Positions 1-9,115 of a stretch of 39,351 nt of DNA are shown here, piece after piece. The stretch's first letter is position 1, and each line of letters starts with the position of its first letter. The stretch spans positions 1 to 39,351 of the forward strand of contig JAPLNP010000151.1 of NCBI GenBank assembly GCA_026401055.1, read 5' to 3'. The notes under the pieces are model-generated. The model saw only the letters and a program-made list of their open reading frames with translations. It ran no database searches and was not told the DNA's origin. This DNA is from Planctomycetia bacterium. Its GTDB lineage: Bacteria; Planctomycetota; Planctomycetia; Pirellulales; Thermoguttaceae. A program made the position numbers and the translations under genes.

Positions 1-694
1 AGAAGAAGTAAATCGTCAGACCGAAGACCAGCCAGACGAGTAGCCGCAGCAAGTTCTGCCAGCCCAGGGAAATCATCATCGTCAGGCAGAAGATGATTCC
101 GGCCGGAGCGACGACGTTCATCAGCGGCGTTCGGAAGGGTCGCGGAGTCTCCGGGCTGATCCGCCGCATCATCCACACCGCGCCGCACACGACCACGAAG
201 GCGAAGAGCGTCCCGATGCTGACCATGTGCCCCAACGCCTCCAGCGGGAACAGCGACGAGGCCACCATGCAGAACGCCCCGGTGGCAATCGTCGATTTGT
301 GCGGCGTTCGGAAACGCTCGTGAACGGCGCCGAAGAAGCCTTCGGGCAGCAGCCCGTCACGCGCCATGGCCAGCAACACGCGAGGCTGGCTCAGCAGCAT
401 GACCAACAGCACGCTGGTAATGCCGGTCAGCGCCCCGATCGTAATGACCACCGAGGCGGTCTGCAAACCGAACTTCTCGAAGACTCCGGAGATCGGCGCG
501 CCCAGCGGTATCTCCGGATACGGAACCATGCCCGTCACCACCGCCGCCACCAGAACGTAAAGCACCGTGCAAACGATCAGCGAGCTGATGATCCCGATGG
601 GTACGTCGGTCTTCGGATTGCGGGCCTCCTCGGCATGGGTCGAAACCGAATCGAAACCGATATAGGCGAAGAAGATCACGCCGGCGGCGCTGAG
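1..694 (-). pseudogene. APC-family amino-acid permease, C-terminal part (frame-shifted from its N-terminal half)
   Basis: Read in a different frame from the N-terminal half, this stretch translates into the second half of a CAT-type permease: it begins SAAGVIFFAYIGFD, continues THAEEARNPKTDVPIGIISS and then a chain of hydrophobic helices, and is still open at the left window edge, where the residues (LLRLLVWLVFGLTIYFF) resemble the usual last helix. The FAYIGFD and EEARNP motifs are typical of the sixth-helix region of cationic amino-acid transporters. There is no convincing start codon or ribosome binding site at its beginning; a GTG at 679 is the nearest. I infer it is the same gene as the upstream fragment, not a separate protein. 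Either the gene is inactive or the sequence has an error near 689-705. Confidence 0.8.
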
Positions 695-1694
695 CCGCGT
701 CGACGTAGCCGACGCCCGCCACGATCACGAAGATCACGGCCGCGATCTTGATCAGGACCATCACTGCGTTGAAGCTGACGCTCTCCCGGATTCCGATCAC
801 CAGAATCGTGGTAATGAGCACGGTGATTCCGACCGCCACCATGTTGACCGTCAGATGAAGACCGCCGAGAACCAGCGGCGTCCGCTCGAAGGCATCGTAG
901 CCGCCGTGCTCGTCGTTGTGGATCGCTTCGAGCTTCGTGGCCGGGGCCACCTGCGGATCGTACTCGAGGCTGCTCTCCAGAGCGCGCTCGATCCGTTGGA
1001 TCGAGGCGGCCGCGTCGCCGCCCCAAAGGCGTTGGAGCCCGTCGATCGACTCCGGCGTGAACGTCACGTCGACGCTCTTGACGCGGTGAATCTCGCTCTC
1101 GGGGGTCGCGGGCAAGGTCAGACTCTTGCCATCGTCGTCCAACGGAACGGCGACCGCCGACGCCACGACCAGGGTCCCCGAGGTTATGTAATCGGTGTGC
1201 TGCGTCGAGGCGGTGAAGGGGTCCATCGTCAGCCAGAGCGGAATGCTCACCAGAGCCTGGCCGGCCGGCGTCTTGAACAGCCCGAGGAACTTCATGAAGT
1301 AGCTCGACCAACCGACCGCCACGGTCGCCGACGCCATGGCATACTCGAGAACCAGATCCCAGCCGATGATCCAGGCCACCAGTTCGCCGAGCGAGATGTA
1401 GGCATAGGTATAGGCGCTGCCGGCCACGGGCGCCATCGAGGCGAACTCGGCGTAGCAAAGGGCCGCGAACGCGCAGGCGATGCCGGCGAAGATGAACGAG
1501 ACGATCAGACCCGGTCCGGCGTAATTTCGGGCGGCCAGCCCGGTGAGAACGAAGATGCCGGTGCCGATGATCGCTCCGATCCCCAACGAAGACAAGGCGA
1601 CCGGCCCGAGCACCCGTCGCAGCCGGTGCTCGCCGGCCATTTCTTCCATGAGCAGTTCGAGAGATTTCTTGGCGAAGAGCTGTCGCTTCTGCAT
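357..1694 (-). pseudogene. APC-family amino-acid permease, N-terminal part
   Basis: Starts MQKRQLFAKKSLELL, then the family signature GIGAIIGTGIFVLTG of helix 1 and about five membrane helices, as in bacterial cationic amino-acid transporters (YfnA/CAT type). The family imports amino acids across the inner membrane by ion or proton coupling. Meaningful homology stops at VGYVD near 700; the remaining residues to 357 are arginine-rich frame-shifted read-through. Family members carry roughly 17-20 residues here (a PxNWxPFxPFG-type stretch before the next helix) that are missing in either frame, so a deletion of about 50-60 nt rather than a single-base slip is likely. Unusually, a hydrophilic loop of more than 100 residues (about residues 160-275) lies between two helices. 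The gene stands alone, downstream of and in the same direction as the TolC-type gene. Confidence 0.8.
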
Positions 1695-1830
1695 GGCGAG
1701 TCACCGTGTCGGTGTGGATTGAGCAGTCATCGCCGGGTCGCGATCCAGCCGACCTGGCCCGACGATCCGAGACACCCGAGTTTACCAGCTTCGCGCGGGG
1801 GAGCCAAGGGGCCCGTGACAGCCGGGCGTG

Positions 1831-1883
1831 CCGTGTCACGACCGGGAATTGCCCCCGTGGGATTGTCCCCGGCCGTGACACAC
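1831..1883. terminator. Stem-loop between the TolC-type gene and the permease
   Basis: An inverted repeat pairs GTGTCACGACCGGG (1833-1846) with CCCGGCCGTGACAC (1868-1881), 13 of 14 positions, around a 21-nt loop. It lies just after the stop of the minus-strand TolC-type gene, so it could end that transcript. There is no clear U-tract, and the spacer also resembles the GGGAC-type palindromes seen elsewhere here, so it may instead be a dispersed repeat. Confidence 0.45.
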
Positions 1884-1890
1884 GGAAACG

Positions 1891-3489
1891 TCATCTGACG
1901 TCTATCGCCTCGGGCAACGAACCGCCCACGGCTCGCTCGAGTTCGGCCAGGCGACGATGATACTCGGCAATCGCCTGATAGTACATCTCTCGCTGCGCAT
2001 AAACCTGACGCTCGGAGTCGATCAGTCGCAAGAAGTCGAGCGTCCCGCTCGTGTAATTAGCCAGCGCCGATTCGACACTTCGTTGGGTTGCCGGGAGAAT
2101 CTTCTCCTCGTACAGACGAATGACCTCTTGGCTCTGGGCTGCACGATCGCGTGCCGACTGGACCTCAAACCGCACTTGATCCAAGCGGTCTTCGTATTCG
2201 GCACATCGTTGATGATATTGCTCCGACGCCTCGCGCACCGCCGCCGATCGCCGAGCACGTTGTAGCGGCACGTTGAGTTCCATGCCCACTTGGGGCCGCA
2301 TCTCCTCGGGCATGAAACCGTCGTATTTGGCGACTAGGCTCAAGTCGGGATAGTATTCCTTGCACGCCAAAGCCACGTTCGCCTGTTCGGCGCGGATGCG
2401 AGCCTGCATGGCAAACAGATCGGGGCGCGACTCGGCGGCGGCCTGCCGGAGTGCCTCGGCCGCCGGCAGCGAATCGGGAAGCGGCGTCTTGGCGGGCGGT
2501 GGTGGCAATGGATGATCGGGGGCACGATGCAGCAGCGTATTGATTCTCGCCATCGCCACTTGCTCGTCGCGCGTCAATTCCGTCCGACGGCTTTCGAGGG
2601 TAGCCAACTCGACGTCGGCCTGGAGCACGTCTTGCTGCGTCGTCTGGTTCACCTGGTACTTGTTCCAGGCGGTCTCTCGGAACTGCGTCACCAGTCGGCG
2701 GATTGAGGCATTTACCTCTGCCTCCCGTCGAGCCAAATAATAGTCGTAGAACGCCGTCCTGGCCGCTTCCGACAGCCGCAGCCGGACGTCGCCGATGTCT
2801 CCCTTCATCGCGTCGGCCTCGGCCGAGGCCGCGGCGCCGCGTAAAGCCCGCTTGCCCGCCCACGGAATCTTTTGCGAGGCTTCCACCATCCAGCCGCCGC
2901 CGTTGTCCATGCCGACGCCCCTGGGGCCAATCATGGAGGTGAACATCGGGTCATCCAGCGAAACCGCTTGCGGGTATCGCTCCGCTGCTGCCCGCCATGC
3001 GGCCGAGGCTGCCTGAAGCGACGGATTGCGGGCCTGCACCTCTGCCACCAGTTGCTCCACGGACAATTCCATCGAGCCGCTGAACGGGTCGCACGGATCG
3101 TCCGAGCGGTAGGCCGACTGCGGAAATGCGACAGGTGGCCCGGCGGTTCCCTGTGTGGCCTGGGCGGGTGTTGGGGCCGGTTTTGCTGGACCAGGAGAAA
3201 TTCCTTCAGGAAGACGGGCTGGGCCATCTGTAGTCCTCGGCGGCTCGGCAGCCGTCTCGGCTGGGGCTTGGTAGGACACCTGCGAAGTGGCGAGGATCGC
3301 CTGAGAACCTGGTCGAGACTCCGTGACGCCGGCACGAGACGGTTGACTCGGATTGGCTGCCGTGACAGTCGAGGGCGGCCTGGCAGCCACGGCCCCGCTG
3401 TCGCGCCCGCCGGGCGGCAGTGCGCAACCCGTCAAGATGGCCAGCACGGCAAGCACCGCATATCGCGTGGTTTGCGTGATCTGTACCAT
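1891..3489 (-). CDS. TolC-family outer-membrane efflux lipoprotein (CusC/CzcC type)
   Basis: Outer-membrane channel of a tripartite efflux pump; in this context it probably pairs with the CusB/CusA-type genes encoded divergently. The chosen ATG at 3489 follows GGAG with good spacing and gives MVQITQTTRYAVLAVLAILTGC, a signal peptide with a lipobox (LTGC). A proline- and alanine-rich linker of roughly 120 residues follows. The OEP domain then shows its two repeats: LSVEQLVAEVQARNPSL with a long helical stretch, and a second half with helices such as YEDRLDQVRFEVQSARDRAA and a SGTLDFLRLIDSERQ segment. At 532 residues it is somewhat longer than a typical TolC homologue because of the linker. An in-frame upstream start at 3573 is possible but would bury the signal peptide. 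The substrate is inferred from the neighbours only. Confidence 0.87.
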   Translation of the reverse strand: MVQITQTTRYAVLAVLAILTGCALPPGGRDSGAVAARPPSTVTAANPSQPSRAGVTESRPGSQAILATSQVSYQAPAETAAEPPRTTDGPARLPEGISPGPAKPAPTPAQATQGTAGPPVAFPQSAYRSDDPCDPFSGSMELSVEQLVAEVQARNPSLQAASAAWRAAAERYPQAVSLDDPMFTSMIGPRGVGMDNGGGWMVEASQKIPWAGKRALRGAAASAEADAMKGDIGDVRLRLSEAARTAFYDYYLARREAEVNASIRRLVTQFRETAWNKYQVNQTTQQDVLQADVELATLESRRTELTRDEQVAMARINTLLHRAPDHPLPPPPAKTPLPDSLPAAEALRQAAAESRPDLFAMQARIRAEQANVALACKEYYPDLSLVAKYDGFMPEEMRPQVGMELNVPLQRARRSAAVREASEQYHQRCAEYEDRLDQVRFEVQSARDRAAQSQEVIRLYEEKILPATQRSVESALANYTSGTLDFLRLIDSERQVYAQREMYYQAIAEYHRRLAELERAVGGSLPEAIDVR

Positions 3490-3742
3490 TTGTTCTTGTC
3501 TCCAAGACCCGAACTGCCGCGGCACCAGCGATTCCGGCCCAAGCGCCATCTTCGTCGCAGGATGCCGTGTCATCTGGTTGAATCGTCTTGCTAAAATCCA
3601 AATATCCAGAACCTCCCTTGCTCTCGTTACAATTGACGTGGATGGTACAGCTTACCCACATTGGCCGGTCTGTTCATGCATCGCCGGTATGGCCGCGAAA
3701 GGGTAATAGTCAACCGTGGCAGACTCTGGCTCTGAGAGGGAA

Positions 3743-3770
3743 TTGTCAAGACTCAGCAACGGCATATAGT
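3743..3770 (+). promoter_or_regulatory. Putative sigma-70-type promoter of the metal-efflux operon
   Basis: TTGTCA at 3743-3748 and TATAGT at 3765-3770, separated by 16 nt, lie 40 nt upstream of the first gene of the lipoprotein-cusB-cusA run. The boxes match the consensus in 5/6 and 5/6 positions. The 3490-3742 stretch between this and the divergent TolC-type gene shows no other strong signal. Confidence 0.5.
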
Positions 3771-3810
3771 TACTAGGGACAATCCACCTTTATGGAGTAG
3801 GAGACAAAAA

Positions 3811-4068
3811 ATGGTTCAGTCGCATCATATCGCATCGTGGGTGGTTGCCCTGGGACTGACGGCAATGATGAGCGGCTGTAGCTCTCAGGCTCCACAAGAG
3901 AAACAGAAAGCGATAACGCCGGCAGAGAAGAGTGTTCAAGCAACGCCGGCCGGGCAGGGTGAACAGGCCGGCGATGTCTCGCATGAAGGCCGCGAGCAAG
4001 CTGGGGCCGCCCCCGCGAGTGTTCCCAAGGGTCTGGCTGGGCTTATGAAGGCCGGCGCGTCGGAGTAG
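3811..4068 (+). CDS. Small lipoprotein at the head of the metal-efflux operon
   Basis: Eighty-five residues: MVQSHHIASWVVALGLTAMM followed by SGC, a typical lipoprotein signal with the modified cysteine near residue 23. The mature part is a short hydrophilic chain rich in Gln, Ala, Gly, Glu and Lys with no recognisable domain. A strong ribosome binding site (GGAGTAGGAGA) precedes the ATG. It sits 91 nt before the CusB-type gene and 40 nt after a likely promoter, so it is probably the first gene of the operon. A role as accessory or sensor lipoprotein for metal efflux is inference only; no metal-binding motif (Cys pair, His cluster or Met-rich stretch) is visible in the mature part. Confidence 0.75.
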   Translation: MVQSHHIASWVVALGLTAMMSGCSSQAPQEKQKAITPAEKSVQATPAGQGEQAGDVSHEGREQAGAAPASVPKGLAGLMKAGASE

Positions 4069-4159
4069 CCGGTGGAGGATGGGGATGGTCCATGATCGGC
4101 CAACGTCTGGGCCGGAAGAGTCTCTTCCGTCCGTCTCCGCTTTGTCCAGAGGTACAGCG

Positions 4160-5569
4160 ATGAGATACACTCGCGCCATTTCCATCTACGCCGCTTTCCT
4201 TTCATTGATGGCGTTTGGAGTCGTGTTGTGGACAAGCGGGTGCGGCTCACCAAAGGAAGTGGCGCCGGCAAATCCCACTACTTGGACTTGCGCCATGCAC
4301 CCGCAGGTCCGCCAGGACGGTCCTGGCAAGTGTCCGATCTGTGGGATGAATCTTACCGCGATACGGTCGGAGGAGACGAACAAAGCGGGCAAGGGTTCAA
4401 CGTCCACCGAGCCGATGGACACCTCGTCCGATGTTCCGGGCCATGCCACCGTGATGATTCCCGGCGAGCTTCAGCAGCGGATTGGCGTGCGCGTTGGCCG
4501 CGTGGAACGAGGACCGCTCAAGATGAGCGTCAACGCCCTGGGCATCGTCCAACCCGACGAGACCCGGGTGGCACGCATCAACATCAAGACCGAAGGTTGG
4601 GTCGACAAGTTGTTCGTCAACTTCGTCGGTCAGGCGGTCCACAAGGGCGATCCGCTGCTGTCGATCTACAGCCCGCAGTTCCTCTCGACGCAGCAGGAAT
4701 TGCTCAATTCGCTACGGGCGGAGCGAACCCTGGGTGGCGGGCAACAACCGCTCTCGGAGGCCGCCCGGCGGCGGCTGGAACTCTGGGACGTGCCGCCGGA
4801 CGAGATCGACCAGTTGGTTCGGACCGGTCAGCCTCACAAAGAGCTGGTCCTAAAAAGTCCGATCAATGGAACGGTTTTGGAGAGAAACGTCTTTGAACGG
4901 CAGTACGTTACGCCGGAGAAGGAACTGTACGTCATCGGCGATCTTGCGACTGTTTGGGTGCAGGCGAATGTCTACGAATACGAGATTCCACACGTCGAAC
5001 TCGGCCAGCCGGCCACGGTGACGATCCCCTCGCTGCCGGATCGGCAGTTTACGGGGAAGGTCGTGTTCGTCCGGCCGACCGTGGAGGAGGTCACGCGGAC
5101 GGTGCAGGTGCGGATCGAACTGCCCAATCAGGAAGGTATCTTCAAGCCGGGGATGTTCGCCCAGATTTCGATCAGGCATCCGATGGGTGACGGCCTGCTG
5201 GTGCCGACCTCAGCCGTGCTGCAAACGGGTGAGCGGAACATTGCCTATCGCGTCGAGCCGGGAGACCATTTCGTGCCCGTGGCGGTGAAGATCAGTCCGA
5301 TTCAGTTCGGCGACTGCTACCAGATTTTGGAGGGACTCAAGGAGGGGGAACAGATCGTCACGTCGGCCAATTTCCTGGTTGATTCCGAGAGCCGCATCCG
5401 GCTCGGAGGAGGCGGCATGGCGGGAATGAACCACGGCGAGCATGGCGGAAACAAGACGCCGGCCAAGGACAATGCCGGCCACGAAGGGCAACAAAAGCCG
5501 GCCACGGACCGCTCGGGGAACGAAGGAACGGATATGCCCGGCATGGACGACTCCAAGACGCAGCCCTAG
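4160..5569 (+). CDS. cusB: CusB-type periplasmic adaptor of heavy-metal RND efflux, with N-terminal metal-binding domain
   Basis: Membrane-fusion protein linking an RND pump to its outer-membrane channel. The ATG at 4160 follows AGAGG and gives a lipoprotein-like leader ending WTSGCGS. Next comes a compact heavy-metal-binding domain with the pattern TWTCAMHPQV and PGKCPICGMNL (two cysteines in CPIC plus an upstream Cys and His), common in Cu/Ag and Co/Zn/Cd adaptors. The core has the barrel-sandwich and beta-barrel regions (GWVDKLFVNFVGQAVHKGDPLL, LKSPINGTVLERNVFERQYV, ATVWVQANVYEYEI). The C-terminus is a Met/His/Gly-rich tail (GGGGMAGMNHGEHGG, then TDMPGMDDS) that could hand on Cu(I) or Ag(I). 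The upstream in-frame ATG at 4079 would place 27 residues before the signal peptide and is unlikely. Confidence 0.9.
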   Translation: MRYTRAISIYAAFLSLMAFGVVLWTSGCGSPKEVAPANPTTWTCAMHPQVRQDGPGKCPICGMNLTAIRSEETNKAGKGSTSTEPMDTSSDVPGHATVMIPGELQQRIGVRVGRVERGPLKMSVNALGIVQPDETRVARINIKTEGWVDKLFVNFVGQAVHKGDPLLSIYSPQFLSTQQELLNSLRAERTLGGGQQPLSEAARRRLELWDVPPDEIDQLVRTGQPHKELVLKSPINGTVLERNVFERQYVTPEKELYVIGDLATVWVQANVYEYEIPHVELGQPATVTIPSLPDRQFTGKVVFVRPTVEEVTRTVQVRIELPNQEGIFKPGMFAQISIRHPMGDGLLVPTSAVLQTGERNIAYRVEPGDHFVPVAVKISPIQFGDCYQILEGLKEGEQIVTSANFLVDSESRIRLGGGGMAGMNHGEHGGNKTPAKDNAGHEGQQKPATDRSGNEGTDMPGMDDSKTQP

Positions 5570-5578
5570 GGGGGGCAA

Positions 5579-5709
5579 TTTGGAGTGCGGCGATTCATCG
5601 CCGCTTTGTGAAACGCTGGAAACGCCGTGAGACGCTTGTCAGGTGCGGGCGACGTGGTTCGCCCGCTCTAAGATCCCAAGAAAGCGGCGATGAATCGCCG
5701 CACTCCAAA
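5579..5709. repeat. 131-nt inverted-repeat mini-element between cusB and cusA
   Basis: Two perfectly complementary 29-nt arms, 5579-5607 (TTTGGAGTGCGGCGATTC...) and 5681-5709, bound a 73-nt centre. Each arm contains its own 8-bp palindrome, GCGGCGAT-TC-ATCGCCGC, and the centre holds a third hairpin, GCGGGCGA/TCGCCCGC (about 5646-5667). No coding capacity is seen. The structure fits a MITE- or REP-like non-autonomous element inserted within the operon. It ends 7 nt before the likely CusA start. Confidence 0.85.
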
Positions 5710-5716
5710 AAGCTTC

Positions 5717-8700
5717 ATGATCGACCGCGTCATTGAGTTCAGCGCCCGCAACAAGTACCTGGTGATCATCTTCACTCTGGTAGCCATCGCCGGCGCGGTC
5801 CACTGGATGCGCCAGGTGCCGTTGGACGCGATTCCAGACCTCTCGGACACGCAGGTCATCATCTACTCCCGCTGGGACCGCAGCCCTGACATCATCGAGG
5901 ATCAGGTCACGTATCCCATCGTCACCGCGATGCTGGGAGCGCCCAAGGTCAAGGACATTCGCGGCTTCTCGGACTTCGGCTTCTCCTACGTCTACGTGAT
6001 TTTTCAGGACGGCACCGACCTTTACTGGGCGCGCAGCCGCACGCTTGAATACCTCTCGAAAATCCTTCCTCGACTGCCCGAAGGGGTCCGAACGGAATTG
6101 GGCCCGGACGCAACGAGCGTCGGCTGGGTCTATCAGTACGCTTTGGTGGACAAGACCGGCCAGAACGACTTGGCCCAGTTGCGGAGTTTCCAGGATTGGA
6201 ACCTGCGTTACCAAATCCAGTCGGTGCAAGGCGTGGCTGAAGTCGCTTCGATCGGCGGATTTCAGAAGCAGTACCAGGTCAACATTGATCCCACCAAGCT
6301 GCTGGCCTTCAACATTCCGATCTCCACCGTGGTCCAGGCGATTCGGGACGGGAACAACGACGTGGGCGGACGGCTGGTCGAGTTCACCGGCGCGGAGTAC
6401 ATGGTCCGTGGGCGGGGCTATGTGAAAAACGTCCAAGATATCGAGAAGATCGTCGTCGGAACGGACAAACAGGGGACGCCCATTCTCGTGAAGAACCTCG
6501 GTTCCGTCGCCCTGGGACCGGATATCCGCCGTGGCATCGCCGACCTCGACGGCGAGGGAGACACGGTGGGCGGCATCGTCATCATGCGGGCAGGCGAAAA
6601 CGCCCTGAACGTCATCGAACGCGTCAAGCAGAAGCTGGAGGAAATGAAGCCGTCGCTTCCCAAGGGAGTCGAGATCGTCACCACCTACGACCGCTCGACG
6701 CTGATCGAACGGTCCATCGACACTCTCAAAGAAGAACTGATCCTCGAAGTCATCATTGTCAGCCTGGTCATCCTCGTTTTCCTCTGGCACATTCCTTCGG
6801 CGATCATCCCCATCCTGACGATTCCCGTTTCCGTGGTGCTCGTGTTCATCCCGCTTTACTTCATGGGGCTGACCTCGAACATCATGTCGCTCACGGGAAT
6901 TGCCATTTCCATCGGCGTGCTCGTGGATGGCGCGATTGTCGAGGTGGAAAACGCTTATAAGCGACTGGAAGAGTGGATTGCCGGAGGCCGAAAAGGCGAC
7001 TTTCACGAAGTTCGCCTCCAGGCGCTGAAGGAGGTCGGGCCTTCGGTGTTCTTCTCGCTTCTGGTGATCGCCGTCGCCTTCCTGCCGGTCTTCGCGCTGG
7101 AGGACCAGGAAGGACGGTTGTTCAAACCGTTAGCGTACACGAAGAACCTGGCGATGGCGATTGCGGCCATCCTGGCCATTACGCTGGACCCGGCCCTACG
7201 CATGATGTTCACACGGATGGATTATCACACGTTTCGGCCCCATTGGCTCTCGGGCGTGTGGAACACGGTGGCGGTGGGCCGCTACTTTCCGGAGGAGCAG
7301 CACCCGATCAGCAAGCGGCTCTTCCGTGTCTACGAGCCGGCGTGCAACTTCGTGCTTCGGCACAAGGCACTCACGCTGGTCGTGGCGTTGATTCTGGTGC
7401 TGACGACCATTCCGGTCTACCGCCAGTTGGGATGGGAGTTCATGCCGCCGCTGTACGAGGGCTCGCTGCTCTACATGCCCACGACCGTGCCGGGCATCTC
7501 GGTGGCGGAGGCCCAGCAACTCCTGCAAACGACGGACAAGCAGTTGCGACAGTTTCCCGAGGTGGAGCGGGTGTTCGGCAAGGCGGGCCGAGCGGACACG
7601 GCCACCGACCCCGCGCCGTTTTCCATGATAGAAACGACCATCGTGCTCAAGCCCACCGACGAATGGCGGAAGGTGGATCGGTGGTATTCCAGGTTCCCCG
7701 AGTTCCTCCAATCGCCCTTGCGGCACATCTGGCACGACCGCATTAGCCCCGACGATCTGGTCGCGGAAATGGACCAGGCCATGCAATTCCCCGGCTTGAC
7801 CAACGCCTGGACGATGCCCATCAAGGCCCGCATCGACATGCTCCAAACCGGTGTGCGGACCCCGGTCGGCATCAAGATTCAGGGGGCCGATGTCAAGGAG
7901 ATCGAGAAGATCGGCGCCCGGCTGGAGTCGATCTTGAGGGAAGTCCCCGGCACCCGAAACGCCTTTGCCGAGCGCACGGCGGGCGGCTATTTCTTGGACT
8001 TCACGCTGAAGCGGGACAACCTCGCCCGTTACGGCCTCTCGATCAAGGAAGCGGAAATGGTGGTCGAGTCGGCCGTGGGCGGAGAACCGATTTCCACGAC
8101 CGTGGAAGGACGGGAACGTTACTCCATCAACGTCCGCTACGCCCGCGACTTCCGCGAAGACCTCACCAAGCTCCGCCGCGTGCTCGTGCCCACGATGTCC
8201 GGGGCGCAAGTCCCACTCGCCGAATTGGCGGACATCGAGTTTGTCGCCGGCCCCGCCATGCTCCGCGACGAAAACGGGATGCTCTCGGGCTACGTGTACG
8301 TGGACCTGGCCGGACGCGACGTTGGCGGCTACGTGGAAGACGCCAAGAAGGCCGTCGGGCAGAACCTCGAACTGCCGACCGGCTACACGATGGCTTGGAG
8401 CGGCCAGTACGAGAACATGGAGCGGGGGTGGGAGCGGATGAAGATCGTGTTGCCAGTAACCCTCTTCCTGATCTTCATTTTGCTCTATATGAATACCAAA
8501 TCGGCCGTCAAGACAATCATTGTGATGTTCGCCGTGCCGTTCTCCCTAGTTGGGGCGTTCTGGTATCTGTGGCTCCTCGGCTATCACATGTCCATCGCGG
8601 TCTTGGTCGGCATGATCGCGCTGATGGGGTTGGACGCCGAAACCGGCGTCTTCATGCTCCTGTTCCTGGACCTCTCCTACAATGACGCGGTTCGCAAGGG

Positions 8701-8998
8701 CAAGATGCGCAGCTACGAAGACCTCCGCGAAGCGATCATCCACGGAGCGGTCAAGCGAGTGCGGCCCAAGGCGATGACGGTCATGGCCGCAATGATGGGC
8801 CTGCTGCCCATCATGTGGTCGATGGGCACGGGAGCCGACATGATGAAACGCATCGCCGCGCCGATGATCGCCGGACTCGTCACGAGCTTCATCATGGAAC
8901 TACTCGTCTACCCCGTGATCTACGCCCTCTGGAAATCGCGGGGCGAACTGCGGCCAGGACGGCATCAAGGCGTCCCCGAGGGCGCCAGTCCGGCTTGA
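5717..8998 (+). CDS. cusA: CusA/CzcA-family heavy-metal efflux RND pump
   Basis: Inner-membrane proton-driven pump exporting metal ions, probably Cu(I)/Ag(I), through the adaptor and outer-membrane channel. The start at 5717 gives MIDRVIEFSARNKYLVI, the family N-terminus; an in-frame ATG at 5690 lies inside the inverted-repeat element. Visible features are DAIPDLSDTQV, the large periplasmic domain, the transmembrane acidic motif VDGAIVEVEN (about residue 402), a second periplasmic half from about residue 580, GLDAETGVFML (about 970) and RPKAMTVMAA (about 1015). The acidic and lysine residues match the proton-relay positions known for CusA. At 1,093 residues it has normal length. No good Shine-Dalgarno sequence precedes 5717, perhaps because the inserted element replaced it. 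The Met-rich adaptor tail favours copper/silver over cobalt/zinc, but the substrate is not proven. Confidence 0.93.
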   Translation: MIDRVIEFSARNKYLVIIFTLVAIAGAVHWMRQVPLDAIPDLSDTQVIIYSRWDRSPDIIEDQVTYPIVTAMLGAPKVKDIRGFSDFGFSYVYVIFQDGTDLYWARSRTLEYLSKILPRLPEGVRTELGPDATSVGWVYQYALVDKTGQNDLAQLRSFQDWNLRYQIQSVQGVAEVASIGGFQKQYQVNIDPTKLLAFNIPISTVVQAIRDGNNDVGGRLVEFTGAEYMVRGRGYVKNVQDIEKIVVGTDKQGTPILVKNLGSVALGPDIRRGIADLDGEGDTVGGIVIMRAGENALNVIERVKQKLEEMKPSLPKGVEIVTTYDRSTLIERSIDTLKEELILEVIIVSLVILVFLWHIPSAIIPILTIPVSVVLVFIPLYFMGLTSNIMSLTGIAISIGVLVDGAIVEVENAYKRLEEWIAGGRKGDFHEVRLQALKEVGPSVFFSLLVIAVAFLPVFALEDQEGRLFKPLAYTKNLAMAIAAILAITLDPALRMMFTRMDYHTFRPHWLSGVWNTVAVGRYFPEEQHPISKRLFRVYEPACNFVLRHKALTLVVALILVLTTIPVYRQLGWEFMPPLYEGSLLYMPTTVPGISVAEAQQLLQTTDKQLRQFPEVERVFGKAGRADTATDPAPFSMIETTIVLKPTDEWRKVDRWYSRFPEFLQSPLRHIWHDRISPDDLVAEMDQAMQFPGLTNAWTMPIKARIDMLQTGVRTPVGIKIQGADVKEIEKIGARLESILREVPGTRNAFAERTAGGYFLDFTLKRDNLARYGLSIKEAEMVVESAVGGEPISTTVEGRERYSINVRYARDFREDLTKLRRVLVPTMSGAQVPLAELADIEFVAGPAMLRDENGMLSGYVYVDLAGRDVGGYVEDAKKAVGQNLELPTGYTMAWSGQYENMERGWERMKIVLPVTLFLIFILLYMNTKSAVKTIIVMFAVPFSLVGAFWYLWLLGYHMSIAVLVGMIALMGLDAETGVFMLLFLDLSYNDAVRKGKMRSYEDLREAIIHGAVKRVRPKAMTVMAAMMGLLPIMWSMGTGADMMKRIAAPMIAGLVTSFIMELLVYPVIYALWKSRGELRPGRHQGVPEGASPA

Positions 8999-9115
8999 CA
9001 ACGAGGGGTCGCAACGGCAGCGCCGCCGGGCGCCGTGTCCACGCTTGCCGTGGATATGCTCTCGGGCCTGTGAAAAAGAGGCGGTTCCCTGCGCCGTTGT
9101 CCGGGGAGTACGCTG

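Noticed and set aside
5690-5716. ATG at 5690 as the CusA start
   Set aside because: It lies within the arm of the palindromic element; ATG 5717 gives the family N-terminus directly.
9034-9054. Hairpin TCCACG-CTTGC-CGTGGA between cusA and the alpha-galactosidase as a terminator
   Set aside because: Only six base pairs and no T-tract; common by chance in GC-rich DNA, although the convergent position would suit.
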